A stretch of DNA of 64,000 nucleotides from Providencia manganoxydans (lineage in GTDB: Bacteria > Pseudomonadota > Gammaproteobacteria > Enterobacterales > Enterobacteriaceae): NCBI RefSeq assembly GCF_016618195.1, contig NZ_CP067099.1:2232001-2296000 (forward strand), written 5' to 3'. Below, piece after piece: positions 19,966-29,587 of this stretch. The notes beneath the pieces are model-generated. The model was given only the letters and a program-made list of their open reading frames with translations. It was not told the DNA's origin and searched no databases. Each line of letters opens with the position of its first letter. Position 1 is the first letter of the stretch. A program made the translations under genes and the position numbers.

Positions 19966-20406
19966 TTATCGATCTTGTGTGAAAGTCATTTTTACACGTG
20001 CAGAATTCTTGATATAGGGGACAAAGAAACCAGCACCGATAAGAGGCCAAGCCAATGCTTTAAGGGCTGTTGCATCATCGACAGCGGCAAATGCAAATGT
20101 TTTTAGCCCGAGTAGTAATAAGATCAGCAGCCAAATAATAAAGCGGCGTGGGAAGAAGCGGGAACGGTTAAACATGAGTTTAATGATATGAGCAGTAAAT
20201 AATGCCATTACGATGGTAATCAAAAAAGATAAGCACCAATCAAGTGGAATATAACTAGTCCAATTATCGATGGTGGTGATTATTTGATAAAGCTTAATGG
20301 AATACATAACAACCATCGCACAAACGGCAAAGAAAGTGAGTAAAATAAAAGCAGCTGGAGCGAGTAGCCAACCAGTGATACGGTGATGGTCATAAACAGG
20401 AGTCAT
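19966..20406 (-). CDS. ydgK: YdgK-like inner-membrane protein (DUF2569)
   Basis: A 146-aa protein with four hydrophobic segments, of the DUF2569 type. The start TGWLLAPAAFILLTF and the position directly upstream of rsxA agree with E. coli YdgK. No enzymatic motif is visible and the function is not established. It is transcribed in the same direction as the rsx operon with an 88-base gap, so cotranscription is possible but not shown. Confidence 0.85.
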   Translation of the reverse strand: MTPVYDHHRITGWLLAPAAFILLTFFAVCAMVVMYSIKLYQIITTIDNWTSYIPLDWCLSFLITIVMALFTAHIIKLMFNRSRFFPRRFIIWLLILLLLGLKTFAFAAVDDATALKALAWPLIGAGFFVPYIKNSARVKMTFTQDR

Positions 20407-20523
20407 ATCATCTATTCCATAAAATCAATTAATGAGTATTCTACCATAGTTTAATTTGCTAATTAATTGGTTATGGTGATACTTTTTGTGGTTACGAATA
20501 AAAAATAATTAATGAGGTTACTT

Positions 20524-21567
20524 ATGTCTACACCGATAAAAGTAGGTATTGTGGGTTATGGCTATGCCAGTAAAACATTTCATGCGCCGTTTATTGCCAC
20601 GTTACCCGGATATGAATTGACAGCCATCTCTAGTAGCGATCCTAATAAAGTCACCCTCGATTGGCCGAATGTAGCTGTTGCCTCTTCCCCTGAAAAATTG
20701 TTTGCTAATCCAGAAATAGAACTAGTCATAATTCCCACACCTAATGACACACATTATGCATTAGCGAGCCAAGCATTGGCTGCAGGTAAGCACGTCGTTG
20801 TTGATAAGCCATTCACAGTGACGGTCGAAGAAGCTGAAAAGTTACAACAACAGGCGCTTAAAGAGGGTAAGTTACTCTCTGTTTACCATAACCGCCGTTG
20901 GGATGCAGGTTTTTTAACCCTTAAAAAACTGTTTGCTGATGGTTGCTTAGGTGATATCAAATATTATGAATCACACTTTGATCGCTATCGTCCCGAAACG
21001 CGTCAAAGATGGCGTGAATCAGCTGTTGCAGGTGGCGGTATTTGGTATGATTTAGGCCCTCATTTATTAGATCAAGCATTGCAGTTTTTTGGTAAACCGC
21101 TCGGTATTACGGCTGATTTAGGCATTATTCGCCCTAATGCTGAAGCAACTGATTATTTTCATGTTTTACTTAACTATTCAGATAAAAAAGTGGTTTTACA
21201 TGCGACGACAGTCGCAGCAGCAGAATCACCGTTGTATGTTATTCACGGCATGAAAGGTAGCTATGTTAAATATGGCCTTGATTCACAAGAAGATGAATTG
21301 AAAAAAGGGCGATTACCCACTGATGATAATTGGGGAATAGATAAACGCAACGGTTACGTGACGTTGTCACAAAATGATGAACTCGTTACCCAAGAATGGA
21401 TCAATGAGAAAGGTAACTATGGTGGATATTATCTTGCAATTTATGAGGCGATACGCAATGGCGCAGCCACGCCTGTTCTTCCTCAAGAAGCTATCAATAT
21501 TATGAAACTTATTGAAGCAGGCATACGTTCTGACAAGGAAAAACGTACTATCAATATTGATTTCTAA
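20524..21567 (+). CDS. ydgJ: Gfo/Idh/MocA-family NAD(P)-dependent oxidoreductase YdgJ
   Basis: Predicted sugar- or polyol-type dehydrogenase. The N-terminal Rossmann motif is VGIVGYGYASKTFHAPF, followed by IPTPNDTHY and GKHVVVDKPFTVTVEEA, which carries the catalytic-lysine motif DKP of this superfamily. The C-terminal substrate domain has GGIWYDLGPHLLDQAL with the usual Asp and His. I start at ATG 20524 because GAGGTT lies just before it. It is 347 aa. It is divergent from ydgK, as in E. coli. An exact matS site falls inside the coding sequence. The natural substrate is unknown. Confidence 0.93.
   Translation: MSTPIKVGIVGYGYASKTFHAPFIATLPGYELTAISSSDPNKVTLDWPNVAVASSPEKLFANPEIELVIIPTPNDTHYALASQALAAGKHVVVDKPFTVTVEEAEKLQQQALKEGKLLSVYHNRRWDAGFLTLKKLFADGCLGDIKYYESHFDRYRPETRQRWRESAVAGGGIWYDLGPHLLDQALQFFGKPLGITADLGIIRPNAEATDYFHVLLNYSDKKVVLHATTVAAAESPLYVIHGMKGSYVKYGLDSQEDELKKGRLPTDDNWGIDKRNGYVTLSQNDELVTQEWINEKGNYGGYYLAIYEAIRNGAATPVLPQEAINIMKLIEAGIRSDKEKRTINIDF
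21358..21370. promoter_or_regulatory. matS site inside ydgJ
   Basis: GTGACGTTGTCAC fits GTGACRNYGTCAC exactly (RNY = GTT). It lies in the coding sequence of ydgJ, where the codons read through it as VTLSQ. Confidence 0.85.
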
Positions 21568-21612
21568 TATTTATTTGATGCATCAGCATTTGCTGGTTCT
21601 TTTTTGGGTAAT

Positions 21613-22590
21613 ATGATGAATTTGTTAGCTAAACTAAAAATTGATCCGTTCTTATTGATCATGATTTGTGTTGTCGTGATTGCCAGCCTATTTCCTTGTG
21701 AGGGGAATATAAAGGTGGCTTTTCAATATTTAACCACAGCAGCGATTGCATTGCTCTTTTTTATGCATGGCGCAAAACTATCTAGAGAATCAATTGTTGC
21801 TGGGATAGGGCATTGGCGACTACATTTAATGGTGTTTTCTAGCACATTTATTTTATTTCCAATTATTGGGCTAGGGTTGCACTTTATGGTGCCTTCATGG
21901 ATGTCTCCAACGGTATATATGGGCTTCCTTTATTTATGTGCATTGCCCGCAACAGTACAATCAGCAATTGCATTTACTTCTGTTGCCGGAGGTAATGTTG
22001 CTGCCGCAATCTGTAGTGCATCAGCGTCAAGCATACTTGGGGTCTTTTTATCTCCGATACTTGTTGGTTTTTTAATGGATGAAGATGGCAGTCAAGCGAT
22101 GGACACGCTCAATGCGATAGGGTCAATCTTACTGCAATTGATGTTACCATTTGTTGTAGGACACTTAGCTCGACCATTACTTGCTAATTGGATGAGTCGC
22201 AATCGTAAGCTGATCAATATTACAGATCGTTCATCGATACTACTTGTTGTTTATGTTGCGTTCAGTGAAGCGGTAGTAGAGGGAATTTGGCAACGGATTG
22301 ATGCTTTCTCATTATTTATGATTGCTGTCGTGAGTTGTATTATTTTATTTATTGTTATGATGCTAAATATAATTGCAGCTCGACTATTTAAATTCAGTAA
22401 AGAAGATGAAATCACCATTGTTTTTTGTGGCTCTAAAAAAAGCCTCGCCAATGGGGTACCTATGGCTAATGTACTATTTCCAGCCTCGGTAGTTGGCGTG
22501 ATCCTTCTACCACTCATGATATTTCATCAAATTCAGTTAATGGTTAGTGCTGTTCTTGCACAGCGCTACGCCAAGCGTCTAACTAAATAA
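21613..22590 (+). CDS. yfeH: YfeH-like bile acid:sodium symporter family transporter
   Basis: Inner-membrane protein with about ten hydrophobic segments, of the SBF-like family. Highly conserved segments include TTAAIALLFFMHGAKLSRE, LPATVQSAIAFTSVAGG, and CGSKKSLANGVPMAN near the C-terminus, all matching E. coli YfeH as I recall it. The transported compound is not known. Two consecutive ATG codons (21613 and 21616) are possible starts. The frame is also open to a TTG at 21604. It follows ydgJ by 45 bases in the same direction. A Ter site lies directly after it. Confidence 0.9.
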   Translation: MMNLLAKLKIDPFLLIMICVVVIASLFPCEGNIKVAFQYLTTAAIALLFFMHGAKLSRESIVAGIGHWRLHLMVFSSTFILFPIIGLGLHFMVPSWMSPTVYMGFLYLCALPATVQSAIAFTSVAGGNVAAAICSASASSILGVFLSPILVGFLMDEDGSQAMDTLNAIGSILLQLMLPFVVGHLARPLLANWMSRNRKLINITDRSSILLVVYVAFSEAVVEGIWQRIDAFSLFMIAVVSCIILFIVMMLNIIAARLFKFSKEDEITIVFCGSKKSLANGVPMANVLFPASVVGVILLPLMIFHQIQLMVSAVLAQRYAKRLTK

Positions 22591-22600
22591 TATTTATCAG

Positions 22601-22635
22601 CCGAACAATTAAACTTGTTCGGTCTTATAGTTTTT
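22601..22635 (+). terminator. hairpin downstream of yfeH
   Basis: CCGAACAA (22601-22608) / TTGTTCGG (22615-22622) followed by TCTTATAGTTTTT. It is a plausible though not ideal terminator. Its T-run merges into the Ter site at 22633. Confidence 0.55.
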
Positions 22636-22649
22636 AGTTACAACATACT
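22633..22649 (-). promoter_or_regulatory. Ter site (Tus binding, replication fork arrest)
   Basis: On the minus strand it reads AGTATGTTGTAACTAAA, a perfect match to the E. coli Ter core (AGNATGTTGTAACTAAA) and identical to the TerB core. It lies in the 156-bp gap between the converging genes yfeH and add. The G-C pair at position 6 is at the high-coordinate end, so forks moving leftward should be stopped and rightward forks should pass. Confidence 0.88.
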
Positions 22650-22704
22650 TGTGGTGTAAAAAATAAAAATCACATAAACAATGGCGCCATTTACAGGTTA
22701 AACA

Positions 22705-22727
22705 GGGCAGAAAGGGACTTTCTACCC
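22705..22727. other. hairpin downstream of add
   Basis: GGGCAGAAAG / CTTTCTACCC with a 3-nt loop and one mismatch, 20 nt past the add stop codon. No T-run follows on the minus strand, so it is a weak terminator candidate at best. Confidence 0.4.
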
Positions 22728-22746
22728 ATGGTCGTTAGATGGTGAC

Positions 22747-23751
22747 TTATTGGCGTAGGGCAGCTTTTTGCCGTAGTTGCTGTTTTTCATTATCACTGAG
22801 GAATGACATGGTTAAACCATTAATTTGAGCTTGTTCAACTTCAGCAGGGGTTAATCCTGCTTTAGGTGCAGCAACTTCATATTCATAAGCTAATTCAATG
22901 CCTTCTACCGCAGGGTCATCCGTATTTATTGAGGCAATGATTCTGTGCTGTAAAAACATTTTCAGTGGATGGTTAGCCAAAGAAGCAACGGTACTGGTTT
23001 GAATATTAGAGGTTAAACAACTTTCGATACCTATCTTATGTGTTGCTAAATACTCAATAAGTTTCGGATCTTCGCTAGCTTTTACACCGTGGCCGATCCG
23101 TTGAGCACCAAGCTCTTTTATTGCATGCCAAATACTTTCAGCACCGGCTGCTTCACCTGCATGTACGGTAATTTGTAAGCCAGCATCTCTCGCTTGTTTA
23201 AAATGATTATGAAATAGGGCGCCAGGGAAGCCAAGTTCATCGCCTGCAAGATCAAGAGCACACAGTTTATTACGATGGGCTAATAATCCAGCTAACTCTT
23301 TTGCGCAAGCCTCTTGGCCAAAAGTACGGCTTAGAATACCAATTAGATTTACTTTTATATCGTATTCTAGACAACCAGCGGCAATGCCATCGATTACAGC
23401 CTCAACGACACCTTCAATAGGAAGCTGATGTTTCATGGCCATATAGTACGGAGAGAAGCGTAATTCAGCATAATCGATGCCAGCATTATAAGCGTCTTCA
23501 ACATTTTCTTGAGCGACTCGTTTGCAAGCATCTAAATCAGCTAAAACGGCGACTCCCCAATCTAACTTTTGTAAAAAACCTACTAAATCAGCTTCTTGAG
23601 TAATAACCTGCACATGAGGGCGTAGGCTTTCAATTTCATTAGCAGGTAAAATAATATTATGTTGTTGTGCGAGAGAAAGAATTGTTTCAGGGCGGATATT
23701 GCCATCGAGATGACGATGAATGTCTGTGAGTGGTAGTTGTTTGTTGATCAC
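22747..23751 (-). CDS. add: adenosine deaminase
   Basis: Deaminates adenosine and deoxyadenosine to the inosine forms in purine salvage. The metal-binding motif [13 protein letters not shown] is at the N-terminus. The HAGEAAG block contains the catalytic Glu region, [12 protein letters not shown] follows, and SINTDDP carries the Asp ligands. It is 334 aa, against 333 in E. coli. The start is GTG 23751 with GGAA just upstream. It sits near ydgJ as in E. coli. The upstream gap holds a shortened ERIC copy. Confidence 0.96.
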   Translation of the reverse strand: MINKQLPLTDIHRHLDGNIRPETILSLAQQHNIILPANEIESLRPHVQVITQEADLVGFLQKLDWGVAVLADLDACKRVAQENVEDAYNAGIDYAELRFSPYYMAMKHQLPIEGVVEAVIDGIAAGCLEYDIKVNLIGILSRTFGQEACAKELAGLLAHRNKLCALDLAGDELGFPGALFHNHFKQARDAGLQITVHAGEAAGAESIWHAIKELGAQRIGHGVKASEDPKLIEYLATHKIGIESCLTSNIQTSTVASLANHPLKMFLQHRIIASINTDDPAVEGIELAYEYEVAAPKAGLTPAEVEQAQINGLTMSFLSDNEKQQLRQKAALRQ

Positions 23752-23790
23752 TGAATTCCGTTCCTATGTCGTTATATCGTATCTTTAGTA

Positions 23791-23886
23791 TATACCCGTC
23801 ATCCTTCACGTTGCAGTGCTTTTAGTCAGCGCATTTGGTGACTAATTTATCTGCTATTGGCTGCACCTCGAATTATTTGGGGTATA
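23791..23886. repeat. ERIC-like element, internally shortened (96 bp)
   Basis: Ends TATACCCGTCATCCTTCACG and the complement of TATACCCCAAATAATTCGAG match the 1919 element, but the central ACATAAGTATGT core is missing. It lies between add and ydgA. Confidence 0.75.
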
Positions 23887-23923
23887 AATATAAAACGCCA
23901 GCTTAAAAATAAAGCTGGCGTTT
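23886..23923 (-). terminator. Rho-independent terminator of ydgA
   Basis: Stem AAACGCCAGCTT (23893-23904) / AAGCTGGCGTTT (23912-23923). On the minus strand it is followed by TATATTTATACC, with a T-rich side from the stem itself (GGCGTTTTATATT). It starts about 29 nt after the ydgA stop codon and abuts the ERIC copy. Confidence 0.82.
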
Positions 23924-23951
23924 GTTTGTGATCCTAACTAATTAATCGTAA

Positions 23952-25592
23952 TTAGTTAGCTGCTGGTACAGCAATATCTGCACCTTCCGCAGGGGCTTCT
24001 TCAGTACCCATTTCTGGTTCAGCTAAGTCTTCTTCATAACCCATATTATCTTCAGGGCTAGACATAACTTTCATTTTAGTTAAGAAATCAGCAAGAGTGT
24101 ATTTATCAGCATTGAAGGTGATATCGTTACCTGCGAACTTGATAGTCATTGTCAGGTCATTACCTTTTTCAACCATCCAAGGTGATTTTTTCTGTTTTGC
24201 TTTTTCTGCACGTTGTTCATCGGTCATGAACATTTCTTCGAATGGTGAAGAGAACATGTCTGAAGTCAGCATAACTTGCGCTTGGTCAAACTCAGCGGTT
24301 GCTTGCTCCACAAATTGCTTCTTAGTCGCTGCATCAACAGCTTTACCTTGATCTAAAATTGCGGCTTGAGCTATTAACTCAATCGCCATTGGTTTATTCA
24401 ACGTAAAGTTAAAATCAAAAGAAGTCAGTAGGCTCTTAACGGCCTCATCCACTTTATTAGCCATAGCCAATGAAGTCAGTTCGTCTTGATCCCATTTGTT
24501 GAAGGTCATACTCAAATCGATTGAACTTTGACCTGCGTCGTTTTTCCAGTAAGCCGGGCTGATAGAGAAGGTTGGTTTACTTTGCAGTAACTCAGGCAAT
24601 GTTTTGGTCATCATATCCATTGCAACTTGCTCAGCCGCTGCCGAAGGATCACCTGTAGCCAAACCTTCGGCTAATGCTTTGTTGTACTGCTCAACAAATT
24701 TACCCAGCGCTTTCGCATCCAGTTTATCGATTGAAAGTGCAACTTTACCTGAACCTAAGTTTTGCTCTAATGCTTTCAAATCGTCAATGCTATAGGAGAT
24801 GCTACCTTTAACACTTTCTTTTTCAAGAACAGTATCAGAACCTATAACCAGATTTTTGAAAGAGAACTTCGTTTCTGGGATGTTGAAATCAGTATCAGCA
24901 ATAACGAGATCTTGTTTACCCGTGTAGAAGCCGTATTGAGATTTGGTTACGTTCGTGGTTATTTTTAACCCTTTTAACGTCATGCTCTCAGATTTGTCAG
25001 CTTTTTGAATAACTAAGTTATCAGTGATAATTGAGCCATCAACATCAGCGAAATCAGCAGAGGAATTGAATACCAGTTTTGAACCACTGAAAGAGATACT
25101 TGCATCATCTTTAGAATATTCAATTGGAAGCAACTCTAAATTAGAATCAATACTTTTGCTATAACCAACAACAGCAGTACCAGAAATGAAAGGTTTACCT
25201 TTAGTGATTTCGAATAACTCTTTAGTCGCAGCATTATTTGCGAGCTCAATATTCGCGGCACCTAGTTTAGGAATTAAATTAAACTTAGCAACTTGAGATA
25301 GAGGGAAAGGGCCATGTTCAATATCGGTATTGAAGACTATAGTTTCATCAGCACCGTTAGATTCTGCTGCTGAAATAACGATGTTCGCTTGTGAAGAAAA
25401 GACGCCACGTTTAAAGTTTTCAACTTTAAACACAACACCCGCTTCAGGGGCATTTGCAGCAAAGAACTCGTTAGTGTTGCTGATGATTTTATTCAGTTCA
25501 TTTTCAACTTTAGAGCCTGTATACCAAGATGCACCGGTCCAAGCCGCACCAACAGCAACAATCACACCAACTGCAACTAATGACTTTTTCAT
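23952..25592 (-). CDS. ydgA: YdgA-like DUF945 protein
   Basis: A 546-aa protein with an N-terminal hydrophobic anchor or uncleaved signal (LVAVGVIVAVGAAWTGASWY), then a long exported domain of the DUF945 type. The domain is rich in beta-like segments with repeated Asp/Lys/Ser patches. The C-terminus is acidic (EEDLAEPEMGTEEAPAEG). E. coli YdgA lies beside manA in the same order; its function is not settled. I use ATG 25592 (MKKSLVAVG), with AAGGAT about 11 bases upstream. An in-frame ATG at 25601 is possible. Confidence 0.9.
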   Translation of the reverse strand: MKKSLVAVGVIVAVGAAWTGASWYTGSKVENELNKIISNTNEFFAANAPEAGVVFKVENFKRGVFSSQANIVISAAESNGADETIVFNTDIEHGPFPLSQVAKFNLIPKLGAANIELANNAATKELFEITKGKPFISGTAVVGYSKSIDSNLELLPIEYSKDDASISFSGSKLVFNSSADFADVDGSIITDNLVIQKADKSESMTLKGLKITTNVTKSQYGFYTGKQDLVIADTDFNIPETKFSFKNLVIGSDTVLEKESVKGSISYSIDDLKALEQNLGSGKVALSIDKLDAKALGKFVEQYNKALAEGLATGDPSAAAEQVAMDMMTKTLPELLQSKPTFSISPAYWKNDAGQSSIDLSMTFNKWDQDELTSLAMANKVDEAVKSLLTSFDFNFTLNKPMAIELIAQAAILDQGKAVDAATKKQFVEQATAEFDQAQVMLTSDMFSSPFEEMFMTDEQRAEKAKQKKSPWMVEKGNDLTMTIKFAGNDITFNADKYTLADFLTKMKVMSSPEDNMGYEEDLAEPEMGTEEAPAEGADIAVPAAN

Positions 25593-25703
25593 TATAAACA
25601 TCCATCCTTTTAGCACGTTTTATTAACGCACTATAAAAATTTACAAGTTTCATCCAACCGTCTATTGCGTGCAATCAAGACGAATAAAACACAAAAAAAC
25701 ACA

Positions 25704-26882
25704 TTAAAGGTTATACACGCGAGCGAGTTTACCCACACCTGTGACATAAACTTCTTTTTCAAAGGCAGAAAGAAAAATAGATTCTCCTGAACAGATCTTT
25801 AATTCATCATCGCCTGATTTCAAAACTAATTCGCCATCTATGCAAAATAGAATAGAAGCGGTTTCATTAGTTATGCCTATTCCCGTGTCGTTAATAGAAT
25901 ATATACTAAATGCAAAATCTTCTACTGGTATATGATATTTACAGATATTTCCTGATTTTTCTGGTTCACTAAGTAAGCTTTCTTTAGTTTTCGAAATAAA
26001 ATCGACATTAGCAATCAATTCAGGAACATCAATATGCTTATTTGTTAGCCCAGCACGCAATACATTATCTGAGTTAGCCATGATTTCTAAACCAACACCT
26101 TCAATATAGGCATGAGGCGTTCTTGCATACAAGAACATAGCTTCGCCCGGCTGCAACTCGATGACATTAAGCAAAAGAGGAACAAATAGCCCTGTATCTT
26201 CTGGATACAGACTGACCATTTGTTTTATCGTATTCCACGGTTCTCCTTGGCGGCTATTTAATGCTGCTTTTAACACCCCTAAAGCGAGTTCTTTTTGCTC
26301 TCCAGTCAGGCTGAGAATTTGTGCAAATAATTTAGCGAGTTTCTCATCGTTAGGTGATTGAACAAAAAACTGAATTTCTGGATGTGCGGCAGAGACAAAA
26401 TCAAGTAATTCAGCAATTTCCTCTAATGGGCGAAATGCATTCATTGCCTTAAACGGAGTTAGTGCATAAATTAACTCGGGCTTATGGTTATCATCTTTAT
26501 AGTTACGGATGGGGGAGTCTAATGGAATACCCGCCGCATTTTCTTTTGCAAAGCCAACCTCAGCGTATACTTTATTTGGATGAACTTGAACTGACAGTGG
26601 TCTTGCAGCGCAAAGCACTTTAAATAAAAAAGGTAAACGAGATTTAAATGTCTCTGCTATTTTATCGCCTAAAATTTGAGATGGGTTTTGTGCGATGTAA
26701 TCGATTAATGAGAGTTTATGCCCTGTTTTATTGTCAATAACGTAAGAACTCGCTTTGGGATGAGCCCCCATCCATAATTCAGCCATTGGCAAATGTTCTG
26801 GATTAGGGACTGAGTACAACTGCGTGAGAGCAGTTTTACTTCCCCAGTCATAATTTTGAACTTTATTAATCATTTTTAGCAT
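25704..26882 (-). CDS. manA: mannose-6-phosphate isomerase
   Basis: Zinc enzyme interconverting mannose 6-phosphate and fructose 6-phosphate, used for mannose catabolism and GDP-mannose supply. Zinc ligands are in LSVQVHPNK (Gln and His), NHKPELIYAL (Glu) and ARTPHAYIEGVGLEIMANSD (His); the conserved NSDNVLRAGLTNKHID follows. It is 392 aa, as in E. coli. The position between ydgA and the fumarase locus matches E. coli, except that the iron fumarase gene fumA is absent here. Confidence 0.96.
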   Translation of the reverse strand: MLKMINKVQNYDWGSKTALTQLYSVPNPEHLPMAELWMGAHPKASSYVIDNKTGHKLSLIDYIAQNPSQILGDKIAETFKSRLPFLFKVLCAARPLSVQVHPNKVYAEVGFAKENAAGIPLDSPIRNYKDDNHKPELIYALTPFKAMNAFRPLEEIAELLDFVSAAHPEIQFFVQSPNDEKLAKLFAQILSLTGEQKELALGVLKAALNSRQGEPWNTIKQMVSLYPEDTGLFVPLLLNVIELQPGEAMFLYARTPHAYIEGVGLEIMANSDNVLRAGLTNKHIDVPELIANVDFISKTKESLLSEPEKSGNICKYHIPVEDFAFSIYSINDTGIGITNETASILFCIDGELVLKSGDDELKICSGESIFLSAFEKEVYVTGVGKLARVYNL

Positions 26883-27062
26883 GGGTAAACTCTCTTTTTC
26901 TAAAAATCAACGTATTTCCTTATGTACTACAATACAATAAACACGGTTAAGTCGCATTATTGAAATTAAATATGTGGCATTATAGGTTCGTTGTCATCGG
27001 CTTACCTGCAAGCCAATGATTCCAAAACCGATTATTCTGTGTATGTACTTAAGGAGATAGTA

Positions 27063-28460
27063 ATGGCAGCCACTCGCATTGAAAAAGACTCAATGGGACC
27101 AATCGAAGTACCTGCTGACCAGTTGTGGGGCGCGCAAACTCAGCGTTCTTTAGAACATTTCCGTATATCTGTAGAAAAGATGCCTGTCGCATTGATCCAT
27201 GCTTTAGCGGTCACTAAAAAAGCGGCGGCGAGTGTGAACATGGATTTAGGATTACTCCCTAAAGATCGTGGTGATGCAATTGTTGCAGCTGCGGATGAAG
27301 TATTAGCGGGTAAACATCCTACTGAATTCCCTCTCGCTATTTGGCAAACAGGTTCTGGTACGCAAAGTAACATGAACATGAACGAAGTGCTAGCGAACCG
27401 TGGTAGCGAGATCTTAGGTGGGCAAAGAGGGAACGACCGTCTTATTCACCCAAATGATGATGTGAACAAGAGCCAAAGTTCAAATGATGTGTTCCCAACG
27501 GCAATGCATGTTGCGGCAGTTGTTGCCATTCGCGAACACTTGTTACCTGAACTGAAAGCGTTACACAAAGTGTTAGATGCTAAAGCAAAAGAGTTCAAAG
27601 ACATCGTCAAAATTGGTCGTACCCACTTGCAAGATGCAACTCCACTGACTTTAGGCCAAGAAATTTCTGGCTGGGCAGCAATGCTAGCTCACAGTGAGAA
27701 ACACATTGAAAATTCAGTTCCACATGTTTGTGAACTGGCGTTAGGTGGTACTGCTGTTGGTACAGGTTTGAATACTCATCCAGAGTACGCGGTGCGTGTT
27801 GCGAAAAAAATTGCTGAGCTAACAGGGCAACCATTTGTTACTTCACCAAATAAATTTGAAGCACTGGCAACCTGTGATGCATTAGTACATGCTCATGGTG
27901 CTCTAAAAGGTTTGGCCGCATCATTAATGAAGATCGCTAATGATGTTCGTTGGTTAGCATCGGGTCCGCGTTGTGGTATCGGTGAAATTTCTATTCCAGA
28001 AAATGAACCAGGAAGCTCTATCATGCCTGGTAAAGTAAACCCAACTCAATGTGAAGCACTGACTATGCTGTGCGCTCAAGTAATGGGTAACGATGTTGCA
28101 GTGAACATCGGTGGTGCTTCTGGTAACTTTGAATTGAACGTTTTCCGTCCAATGTTGATTGATAACTTCCTGCAATCTATCCGTTTATTAGCTGATGGTA
28201 TGCGTAGTTTCAATGAGCACTGTGCAATTGGCATCGAGCCAAACCGTGAACGTATTGAAAAATTACTGCATGAATCGCTAATGTTAGTCACTGCGCTTAA
28301 TACGCACATTGGTTATGATAAAGCAGCTGAAATTGCTAAGAAAGCCCATAAAGAAGGGCTAACGCTGAAACAAGCGGCATTGAAACTGAATTATCTGACT
28401 GCTGAGCAGTTCGATGAGTGGGTTCGCCCTGAAGATATGGTTGGTAGCATGAAAAGCTAA
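27063..28460 (+). CDS. fumC: class II fumarate hydratase
   Basis: Iron-independent fumarase of the TCA cycle, interconverting fumarate and malate. The family signature [15 protein letters not shown] is intact, with [14 protein letters not shown] and the catalytic-His region [16 protein letters not shown] also present. I start at ATG 27063 ([12 protein letters not shown]), since TAAGGAGATAG precedes it at ideal spacing. The longer frame to 26991 lacks homology. The protein is 465 aa. It is next to tus, as in E. coli. Confidence 0.97.
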   Translation: MAATRIEKDSMGPIEVPADQLWGAQTQRSLEHFRISVEKMPVALIHALAVTKKAAASVNMDLGLLPKDRGDAIVAAADEVLAGKHPTEFPLAIWQTGSGTQSNMNMNEVLANRGSEILGGQRGNDRLIHPNDDVNKSQSSNDVFPTAMHVAAVVAIREHLLPELKALHKVLDAKAKEFKDIVKIGRTHLQDATPLTLGQEISGWAAMLAHSEKHIENSVPHVCELALGGTAVGTGLNTHPEYAVRVAKKIAELTGQPFVTSPNKFEALATCDALVHAHGALKGLAASLMKIANDVRWLASGPRCGIGEISIPENEPGSSIMPGKVNPTQCEALTMLCAQVMGNDVAVNIGGASGNFELNVFRPMLIDNFLQSIRLLADGMRSFNEHCAIGIEPNRERIEKLLHESLMLVTALNTHIGYDKAAEIAKKAHKEGLTLKQAALKLNYLTAEQFDEWVRPEDMVGSMKS

Positions 28461-28480
28461 TCATTAATTGATTGGTAATG

Positions 28481-28515
28481 AAAAGCACTTGCTTGTAGAG
28501 TAGCAAGTGCTTTAT
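28481..28515 (+). terminator. Rho-independent terminator of fumC
   Basis: AGCACTTGCT (28484-28493) / AGCAAGTGCT (28502-28511) with AAA/TTT extension and a following TTTATATAAT. It begins 21 nt after the fumC stop. Confidence 0.85.
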
Positions 28516-28545
28516 ATAATTAATTGTATCAGTTACTCTATCACA

Positions 28546-29466
28546 TCATATTTCGACATATAAGTTGAGACGCGGGAGCAGCAACTCAACAGGCTTTGAA
28601 CGAGGCCGATTGCGTAAAGCAATATTCGTCGCTCGATAATCAGGTAGATCGCCTAGCACTATCTCTTCATAAGATTTATCAACCGCAAATACAATCAATG
28701 GGTTCGCACAGGCTAATTGTGTTTGTTTTTGCTGTGCGCTGTCCCAAACTCGAGCAATAGGTTGTACTTTCACTGGACGTTGTGTTTTTAAAACTGCGTT
28801 ATCGCTTAAACTTTTGATCAGAAGTATTTCTTGTTCTATTTGGCTTTGCCAATGTTCACGGGTCATTCCTAATGGTGAACGTTTACTCTCTAATGAATCC
28901 TGTAACTTATTTAGAATCTGTTCTTTAGTGACTTTATTGATAACCTTTTTATTGGCCCAGCCAAATCTAACAGTATCAACATCAACAAGATAGGTTAGTG
29001 TTCGATAGGTATTGAGAGTCAATAGGCCATGTAAACTATCATGAACAAATTCAAAGCGTTGTGATTCATCAATTCCTGATTTTTTCGTAACGATATGTTT
29101 AATTTGTTTTTTTAACTGATTAATTTCATCTAATTGAGACTGAAGTAAACGAAAAGTAGAATAGGGGGTACTGACACATATTGCACCAGGTAAGCGAATA
29201 GCAGATTTATTGCTCGTTGATTCTGATTTATCTTGAAGAAATAATAGGTTAAAATGGTCTATAGCCTGTTTAATGGCGGATACACCGGTAAATTTCTCAA
29301 CATAAATTTCACTAATTTCTTTGTTTTCATCGCCTTTCATTATGTCGGGTAAACGAAATACAACAGCGGTAAAGTCAGTTAATTGTGACAGCTGTTGACT
29401 GAATTCAGATATTCTACTTTCCAACTGTTTGAAGTTATCAAGAAGATCATATTTAGCTTTGTTCAT
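28546..29466 (-). CDS. tus: DNA replication terminus site-binding protein Tus
   Basis: Monomeric protein that binds Ter sites and stops replication forks arriving from one side. It resembles the 309-aa E. coli Tus through its whole length. Recognisable blocks are SAIRLPGAICV, LLTLNTYRTLTYL, VRFGWANKKVI, and QRPVKVQPIARVW, the DNA-contacting strand region, with the end LLLPRLNLYVE. I start at ATG 29466 (MNKAKYDLL, 306 aa), the start aligned with E. coli. An in-frame ATG at 29481 overlaps the Ter site. Neither has an obvious Shine-Dalgarno sequence. Expression is probably repressed by Tus bound at that Ter site, as known for E. coli. Confidence 0.95.
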   Translation of the reverse strand: MNKAKYDLLDNFKQLESRISEFSQQLSQLTDFTAVVFRLPDIMKGDENKEISEIYVEKFTGVSAIKQAIDHFNLLFLQDKSESTSNKSAIRLPGAICVSTPYSTFRLLQSQLDEINQLKKQIKHIVTKKSGIDESQRFEFVHDSLHGLLTLNTYRTLTYLVDVDTVRFGWANKKVINKVTKEQILNKLQDSLESKRSPLGMTREHWQSQIEQEILLIKSLSDNAVLKTQRPVKVQPIARVWDSAQQKQTQLACANPLIVFAVDKSYEEIVLGDLPDYRATNIALRNRPRSKPVELLLPRLNLYVEI

Positions 29467-29480
29467 ATCACAGATGTCCA

Positions 29481-29497
29481 TTTAGTTACAACATTCA
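29481..29497 (-). promoter_or_regulatory. Ter site at the tus start
   Basis: Minus-strand TGAATGTTGTAACTAAA matches the Ter core except for the first base; the G of the G-C(6) pair is kept. It lies 14 bases upstream of the chosen tus ATG and overlaps the alternative upstream ATG. It has the same orientation as the site at 22633, so it should arrest leftward forks. Confidence 0.9.
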
Positions 29498-29587
29498 TTA
29501 GTTCTTGAAAAGAGAATAACAAATATTAGACACCGTGCATAATAATAATTTAACCAGCAATTAGGGGAGTTCTTTTCCCCTGAATGA

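Noticed and set aside
26991..27062. Longer N-terminus for fumC
   Set aside because: It has no resemblance to fumarases, while the ATG at 27063 has an excellent ribosome-binding site.
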